Notes under the pieces: generated by a model
Database searches by the model: none
Told to the model about the DNA's origin: nothing
The model's input: only the letters and a program-made list of their open reading frames with translations
Part shown: positions 59,729 to 64,000 of the stretch, piece after piece
Layout: every line of letters begins with the position of its first letter
Numbering within the stretch: the stretch's first letter is position 1
Made by a program: the position numbers and the translations under genes
From: Flavobacteriales bacterium
GTDB taxonomy: Bacteria > Bacteroidota > Bacteroidia > Flavobacteriales_F > PHOS-HE28
Reading direction: 5' to 3'
Assembly (NCBI GenBank): GCA_016719225.1
Contig: JADKAN010000001.1
Coordinates: forward strand, 248,001 to 312,000
DNA length: 64,000 bases

Positions 59729-60208
59729 ATGGCGAAGACCGAGAAAGTAACCCAGCTTACGAAGGACCAGTTGCAGCTCATTGAGCGCATGGGGGGCGTT
59801 TTGGAAGGGGGAGGCTTGGCGCCTGCACCGGCACGTGTTTCGGCACTGCTGTTGGTGTCCCATGAGACCGAACTGCCCTTCGAGGAGATCTCGCGTTTGC
59901 TGAACCTGAGCAAGAGCGCCACCAGCAATGCGATCAACCTGCTGTTGACGTTCCAGCGGTTGGAGTACGTTACCCGTCCCGGCGAACGCCGCCGCTACTT
60001 CCGGGTGAAAATGTTCAACTGGAAGGAGGACATGAAGGAGAAGTTCGTGGCCGTGGGGCAAATGAGCGCCATGTACAAGGAGGTGCTGCGCCAACGGCCG
60101 AAGAGCACCCCGGAGTTCAATCGCGGCCTTGCCGATATGACCGACTTCCTGGACCATATCGTGAAGGAGATGCCCGCGCTCTTCAAAAAGTGGGAACAGA
60201 AGTCCTGA
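59729..60208 (+). CDS. GbsR/MarR-type transcriptional regulator
   Basis: 159 residues. Winged helix-turn-helix of the GbsR group: IERMGGVLEGGGLAPAPARV (residues 17-36), LLLVSHETELPFEEISRLLN, recognition helix LSKSATSNAINLLLTF, and wing RLEYVTRPGERRRYFRV. The C-terminal helix (FNWKEDMKEKF to FKKWEQKS) dimerises. It heads an operon with a TolC-like channel, a periplasmic adaptor and an RND pump, so it is the likely local repressor. The dyad at 59668-59685 is its probable autoregulatory site. Confidence 0.9.
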   Translation: MAKTEKVTQLTKDQLQLIERMGGVLEGGGLAPAPARVSALLLVSHETELPFEEISRLLNLSKSATSNAINLLLTFQRLEYVTRPGERRRYFRVKMFNWKEDMKEKFVAVGQMSAMYKEVLRQRPKSTPEFNRGLADMTDFLDHIVKEMPALFKKWEQKS

Positions 60209-60269
60209 TCCCTTTTTTTTGCCCGCTAAAGTTCATAAAGTACAGAACCAAATAGTAAGTAGTAAACCG

Positions 60270-61628
60270 ATGACGATGATCAGAACAAAAAGGAGTTTGA
60301 TGGCGGTGTGTGCACTGCCGCTCCTGTTCGTGCTTGCCACGCTTCCGGCCACAGCGCAGGAAAGCCTGGGACTGAAGGCGATCCTGAAGCAGGCGCTGGA
60401 GCACAACACACAGGTTCGCAAGGCGGCCATGGACCAGGACGCAGCGCGCTACAAGGTGAACGAGACCCGTGCCGAAGGCCTTCCGCAGATCAGCGCGCAG
60501 GCGGATCTCAACTACTACCCGAGCATCGCCACGCAGATCCTGCCCGGTGAGATCATCGGCCAGCCGGGCACCCAAGTGCCGGTGCAGTTCGGCACCAAGT
60601 ACAACGCCACGCTGGGCGGCAAGGTGACGCAGATGCTCTATGACCAGCGCTTCCTCACCGGCCTGCAAGCGGCCCGCAGGTCCGCGGAGCTGTATGAGAT
60701 GCTTCAATTGCAGACCGAGGAACAGGTGATCCACGAAGTGGCCAGCGCCTATTACCAAGTGCTGGACCTGGAGGCGCAGCAAGCCAGCGTGGACAGCCAA
60801 CTGGTGCGCATGGTAGAGCTGGAGCGCATCACCACCCTGCAGGTGGAGAACCAGTTCAAGCGCAAGTTGGACCTGCAGCGCGTGCAGGTGAACCGGCAGA
60901 ACGCCACCACCAAACGGGATGGCTATGCCCTCAACGTGGAGCAACAGGTGAACTACCTGAAGCTGCTGATGGGCATGCCCGCTTCCGCGGAACTGGTACT
61001 GGCACATCCTGCCAACATGGGGATCGGAGCGCCCGTGATATCGGGGGATGCACTTTCCGCGCAACGCACGGACATCAAGATCCTGCAACAACAGATCGAA
61101 CTACAGGACCTGAACATCCGCTCCATCCGCGCGGGCTACATGCCCACGCTGAGCGCCTTCGGAGCGCTGAACTACCAAGCGCAGCGCAATGAATTCAACT
61201 TCTTCGATCAGGGGCAGAACTGGTTCCCGAACTCCGTGATCGGCGGCACCTTGGCGGTTCCGTTGTTCGATGGCTTTCGCAAGCACAGCCAGATCGCCCA
61301 ACAGAAGGTGGCCTTGCTGCAGTATGAGGCCGATCTGGAATACACCACCAATGCCTTGGCCGTGGAAGAACGCAACGCCATCGCCGCGCTGGACAACAGC
61401 TGGCGCACCGTGGAGGCGCAGGCCAGCAACCTGGTGCTCGCGCAGGATGTGTACAGCCAAACCAACAGCCTGTACAGCGAGGGCATCGCACCACTGACCG
61501 ATCTCTTGGATGCCGACCAAGCCCTGAGCGATTCGCGTACCGCCTACCACAGTGCCACACTTAAATACAAACTCGCCGAACTGGACCTGCTCAAAGCACA
61601 GGGCGGACTTAACACCCTGACCCGATGA
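60270..61628 (+). CDS. TolC family outer-membrane efflux channel
   Basis: 453 residues from ATG 60270, with a signal peptide ending near ATLPATAQ. Two repeats of the outer-membrane efflux protein domain are seen: LKAILKQALEHNTQVRKAAM (first helix, residues 31-50) and the later DIKILQQQIELQDLNIRSIR. GGTLAVPLFDGFRKHSQI is the typical second-repeat strand, and YSEGIAPLTDLLDADQALSD the final helical hairpin. Three subunits form a trans-periplasmic duct. Its stop overlaps the adaptor gene start by 4 bases. Confidence 0.93.
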   Translation: MTMIRTKRSLMAVCALPLLFVLATLPATAQESLGLKAILKQALEHNTQVRKAAMDQDAARYKVNETRAEGLPQISAQADLNYYPSIATQILPGEIIGQPGTQVPVQFGTKYNATLGGKVTQMLYDQRFLTGLQAARRSAELYEMLQLQTEEQVIHEVASAYYQVLDLEAQQASVDSQLVRMVELERITTLQVENQFKRKLDLQRVQVNRQNATTKRDGYALNVEQQVNYLKLLMGMPASAELVLAHPANMGIGAPVISGDALSAQRTDIKILQQQIELQDLNIRSIRAGYMPTLSAFGALNYQAQRNEFNFFDQGQNWFPNSVIGGTLAVPLFDGFRKHSQIAQQKVALLQYEADLEYTTNALAVEERNAIAALDNSWRTVEAQASNLVLAQDVYSQTNSLYSEGIAPLTDLLDADQALSDSRTAYHSATLKYKLAELDLLKAQGGLNTLTR

Positions 61629-62734
61629 GCACTGCCATGAACAACCAAGCAACAACCGAAAAGAAAGGAGGACCGATGAAGAAGATCATTTGGATAGGAG
61701 CCATCACTGCGCTGATCGTATTGGCAGGCTTCAAGCTGAACGCCAACAAGGAAGAGATGAAGGCGGTGGCCGCCCTCAGCGAGAAGATGAGCGAGAGCAT
61801 CCCCGTGGATCTGGGGACCGCCCGAATGGAGGTGTTGAAGGATTCCTATACCGCGAGCGGAAGCTTGGAGGCTGCCGTCGATATCAGTATCGTATCGGAA
61901 GCGCAGGGCATCATCACCCGCCTGCTCCATAAGAAGGGCGATCACGTCCGCCAAGGCGATCTGCTCGCCCAAGTGGAAAGCGGTGCCCAGCAAGCCGATG
62001 TGCTCGCCATGCGGAACCAGTTCGAGAAAGCCGAAGCGGACCTGAAGCGGGCCAAGAACATGGCCGCAGGTGGAGCCATGACCGCGCAACAAGTGGAACA
62101 GGCGGAACTCGCCGTTCGCAACGGAGAAGCCCAGTTGAAAGCTGCGGAGGATCGCCTGCGCAAAACCTCCATCAAGGCACCCGTGAGCGGTTACATCAAC
62201 GATGACCATGTGCAACAGGGCAGCTACATCAGCCCGGGCATGGAACTCTTCCAGCTGGTGGATATCAGCACATTGAAACTGAACGTGAAGGTGCCCGAAA
62301 GCCGCGTGCTGGAAATGACCAAAGGCAAACCGGTGGCCATCACCCTGAAGGTGCTGCCATCGGCCACCTTCACCGGCACCATCTCCAACGTGAGCATGAA
62401 AGCCGATGAGGCCTTGAAGTACAACACCGAGATCGAGCTGAAGAACCCCAAGGACAGTCCGCTGAAGGCGGGAATGTATGCCGTGGCCACCTTCCAGGAA
62501 AGCACCGCACAGGAGTACCTCGTGGTGGACCGCAGCGCATTGGTGGGCAGCGTGAAAGCGCCGCAGGTCTATGTGGTACAGGACGACATTGCACGCTTGC
62601 GCGATGTGGTGATCGGCCAGGTGACCGCGGACAAAATGGTGGTCGAGAGCGGCCTCGAAGCGGGCGACAGCGTGGTGCTGAGCGGCCAGATCAACTTAAC
62701 GGACAGTACCCGGATCAAGGCCATCGCGCAGTGA
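61625..62734 (+). CDS. RND efflux periplasmic adaptor (membrane fusion protein)
   Basis: 369 residues; ATG 61625 overlaps the TolC stop (ATGA), and Met 18 (MKKIIWIGAITALIVLAG) is an alternative start at the membrane anchor. The order is barrel-sandwich half (SIVSEAQGIITRLLHKKGDH), an alpha-hairpin (ADVLAMRNQFEKAEADLKRA and QQVEQAELAVRNGEAQLKAA), lipoyl half (KAPVSGYINDDHVQQGSYI), beta-barrel (LKLNVKVPESRVLEM) and a membrane-proximal domain (VVIGQVTADKMVVESGLEAG). It links the pump to the TolC-like channel. Confidence 0.93.
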   Translation: MSTAMNNQATTEKKGGPMKKIIWIGAITALIVLAGFKLNANKEEMKAVAALSEKMSESIPVDLGTARMEVLKDSYTASGSLEAAVDISIVSEAQGIITRLLHKKGDHVRQGDLLAQVESGAQQADVLAMRNQFEKAEADLKRAKNMAAGGAMTAQQVEQAELAVRNGEAQLKAAEDRLRKTSIKAPVSGYINDDHVQQGSYISPGMELFQLVDISTLKLNVKVPESRVLEMTKGKPVAITLKVLPSATFTGTISNVSMKADEALKYNTEIELKNPKDSPLKAGMYAVATFQESTAQEYLVVDRSALVGSVKAPQVYVVQDDIARLRDVVIGQVTADKMVVESGLEAGDSVVLSGQINLTDSTRIKAIAQ

Positions 62735-62752
62735 TCCCAACGAATCAGCAAA

Positions 62753-64000
62753 ATGAAGATCACACGCTTATCCATCACCCGCCCCACGCTTGTGGTCGTA
62801 GTGATGACCTTATTGGTGGGCCTCGGCCTGTTCACCTACGGTTCGCTCAACTACGAGCTGTTGCCGAAGATCACATCCCCCGTGGTGTCGGTGAGCACCG
62901 CCTATCCCGGCGCTTCGCCCGGCGAGGTGGAGAACACCGTAACGAAGAAGTTGGAGGATGCACTTTCCTCGCTGGAAGGGGTGAAGAAGATGAGCTCCAC
63001 CAGCATGGAGAGCTTTTCCCTGATCACGATCGAACTGGTGCAAGGTTCGGATGTGGACCTCGCCCTGCAGGATGCCCAGCGCAAGGTGAACGCCATCATC
63101 AGCGACCTGCCCGATGATGCGAAGACACCATCCCTCGGGAAGTTCGATATCAGCGCGATGCCCATTATGCACTTGGGCGTATCCGGAAAGCTGGCACCCA
63201 CCGATCTCTATGACCTGGTGAAGAACAAGGTGCAGCCCGGTCTGGCAAAGATCCCGGGTGTGGCGGATGTGAAGATCCAAGGGGGGCAAGAGCGCGAGAT
63301 CGTGGTGAACGTGGATGCCGATCGCTTGGTGGCCTTTGGCTTGAACATGAACGACGTGAGCCAAGCCGTGCGCAACGCCAACATGGACTTTCCCACGGGC
63401 AAGGTGAAGCGTGCCGATGGGCAGACACTGATCCGCTTGAGCGGTAAGTACACTTCCGTGGAGCAATTGAACGACCTGGTGGTGAAGCGTCGCCCGGACG
63501 GAAGCTTGATCCGCCTGAACGAGCTGGCCCAAGTGGTGGACAGCGAGAAGGAGCCGGAGATCATCAGCCGCGTGGACGGTGCCGATGCCATCGGCCTGAG
63601 CATCCAGAAACAGACCGATGCGAACGCGGTGGCGCTGAGCGAACAGGTCCGCAAGCGGATCGGCGAACTGGAGAAGCAATATGCTTCTGTCGGCCTCAGC
63701 ATCAGCATTCCTACCGATACCTCAACCTTCACCTTGGAGGCGGCGAACCACGTGATCTTCGACCTGATCCTTGCCATTATCCTGGTTGCCTTGGTGATGC
63801 TGCTTTTCCTGCACAGCATCCGCAACGCGGTGATCGTGATGTTGGCCGTGCCTGCGGCGCTGATCGCCACGTTCACCGTGATGTACCTCATGGGCTTCTC
63901 GCTCAACCTGATGTCCTTGCTCGGCCTTTCGTTGGTGGTGGGCATTCTGGTGGACGATTCCATCGTGGTGGTGGAGAACATCCACCGGCACATGGAAATG
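62753..64000 (+). CDS. RND family efflux pump (AcrB-like), 3' partial
   Basis: The first 416 codons from ATG 62753; the gene runs off the right edge (full length is normally about 1,050 residues). Start MKITRLSITRPTLVVVVMTL is membrane helix 1. The porter-domain motifs TAYPGASPGEVENTVTKKLE, AQRKVNAIISDLPDDAKTP, KIPGVADVKIQGGQEREI and LNELAQVVDSEKEPEI are visible. Membrane helices 2-4 follow from about residue 337, with the proton-relay Asp pair in VGILVDDSIVVVENI (about 405). It exports hydrophobic compounds by proton antiport. It starts 18 bp after the adaptor gene. Confidence 0.95.
   Translation, partial: MKITRLSITRPTLVVVVMTLLVGLGLFTYGSLNYELLPKITSPVVSVSTAYPGASPGEVENTVTKKLEDALSSLEGVKKMSSTSMESFSLITIELVQGSDVDLALQDAQRKVNAIISDLPDDAKTPSLGKFDISAMPIMHLGVSGKLAPTDLYDLVKNKVQPGLAKIPGVADVKIQGGQEREIVVNVDADRLVAFGLNMNDVSQAVRNANMDFPTGKVKRADGQTLIRLSGKYTSVEQLNDLVVKRRPDGSLIRLNELAQVVDSEKEPEIISRVDGADAIGLSIQKQTDANAVALSEQVRKRIGELEKQYASVGLSISIPTDTSTFTLEAANHVIFDLILAIILVALVMLLFLHSIRNAVIVMLAVPAALIATFTVMYLMGFSLNLMSLLGLSLVVGILVDDSIVVVENIHRHMEM

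Overview
The window looks like one contig of a GC-rich Bacteroidota genome, probably an uncultured Flavobacteriales-type lineage. The evidence is: several secreted proteins ending in a type IX secretion (T9SS) C-terminal sorting domain; TAnnTTTG-type -7 promoter elements; the absence of consistent Shine-Dalgarno sequences; a transketolase split into two genes; a LolA-like carrier; a Thermus-type long NADP-isocitrate dehydrogenase; and a bacterial deoxyhypusine-synthase-like protein. The species assignment is inference. No rRNA, tRNA, CRISPR array, transposase or phage gene was recognised.

Layout. 1-11 kb: loosely packed surface and secreted proteins (four with T9SS tails, one carrying a nonsense codon inside its tail), an Hsp20 chaperone, a membrane-anchored class III nucleotidyl cyclase and a TerC-family protein. 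The cyclase and terC genes are each bracketed by intergenic direct repeats. 11.3-15.9 kb: a mosaic patch. A serine-hydrolase gene and a hybrid histidine kinase both lack their N-terminal halves where they meet a 2.65-kb segment carrying a broken type IIG restriction-modification gene and a RES-domain gene. 16-24 kb: response regulator, M13 peptidase, DUF4920 lipoprotein, PAP2 phosphatase, isoaspartyl peptidase, and a LemA/TPM/TPM/DnaJ cluster with overlapping genes. 24-34 kb, minus strand: tandem Kup potassium transporters, LolA-like carrier, two adjacent SET-domain proteins, a methyltransferase, an SpmA-SpmB-like gate protein and a catalase. 34.6-46 kb: OmpA-like lipoprotein, two small paralogues linked to isocitrate dehydrogenase with a divergent LysR regulator, a gluzincin peptidase, a third SET protein, FtsK, DUF4412 lipoprotein and an M23 peptidase. 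46-50 kb: a coiled-coil protein, ZapA, RNase Y, an epimerase, a CoA-binding protein and an aminotransferase. 51-60 kb: the two transketolase halves separated by a VWA protein, an HIU hydrolase, a VOC protein, an acidic protein, the deoxyhypusine-synthase-like protein and a frameshifted cardiolipin synthase. 59.7-64 kb: a GbsR-regulated tripartite RND efflux operon running off the end.

The most unusual signal is a set of short tandem arrays between 51.9 and 59.7 kb. At least five different sequence families share an exact 7-nt period (GAGTCNN, GAATNTN, GGACNNC/TGANAAC, GGTGATT, TTATGGC). The arrays abut gene boundaries: one supplies the start codon and N-terminus of a signal peptide, another contains the stop codon of cardiolipin synthase, and two composite arrays bracket that gene. 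They resemble in kind the heptanucleotide STRR sequences known from cyanobacteria. Other points to check are the double-truncation junctions around the restriction-modification remnant, the paralogue pair co-translated with isocitrate dehydrogenase, and two precise inverted repeats that look like regulator operators.
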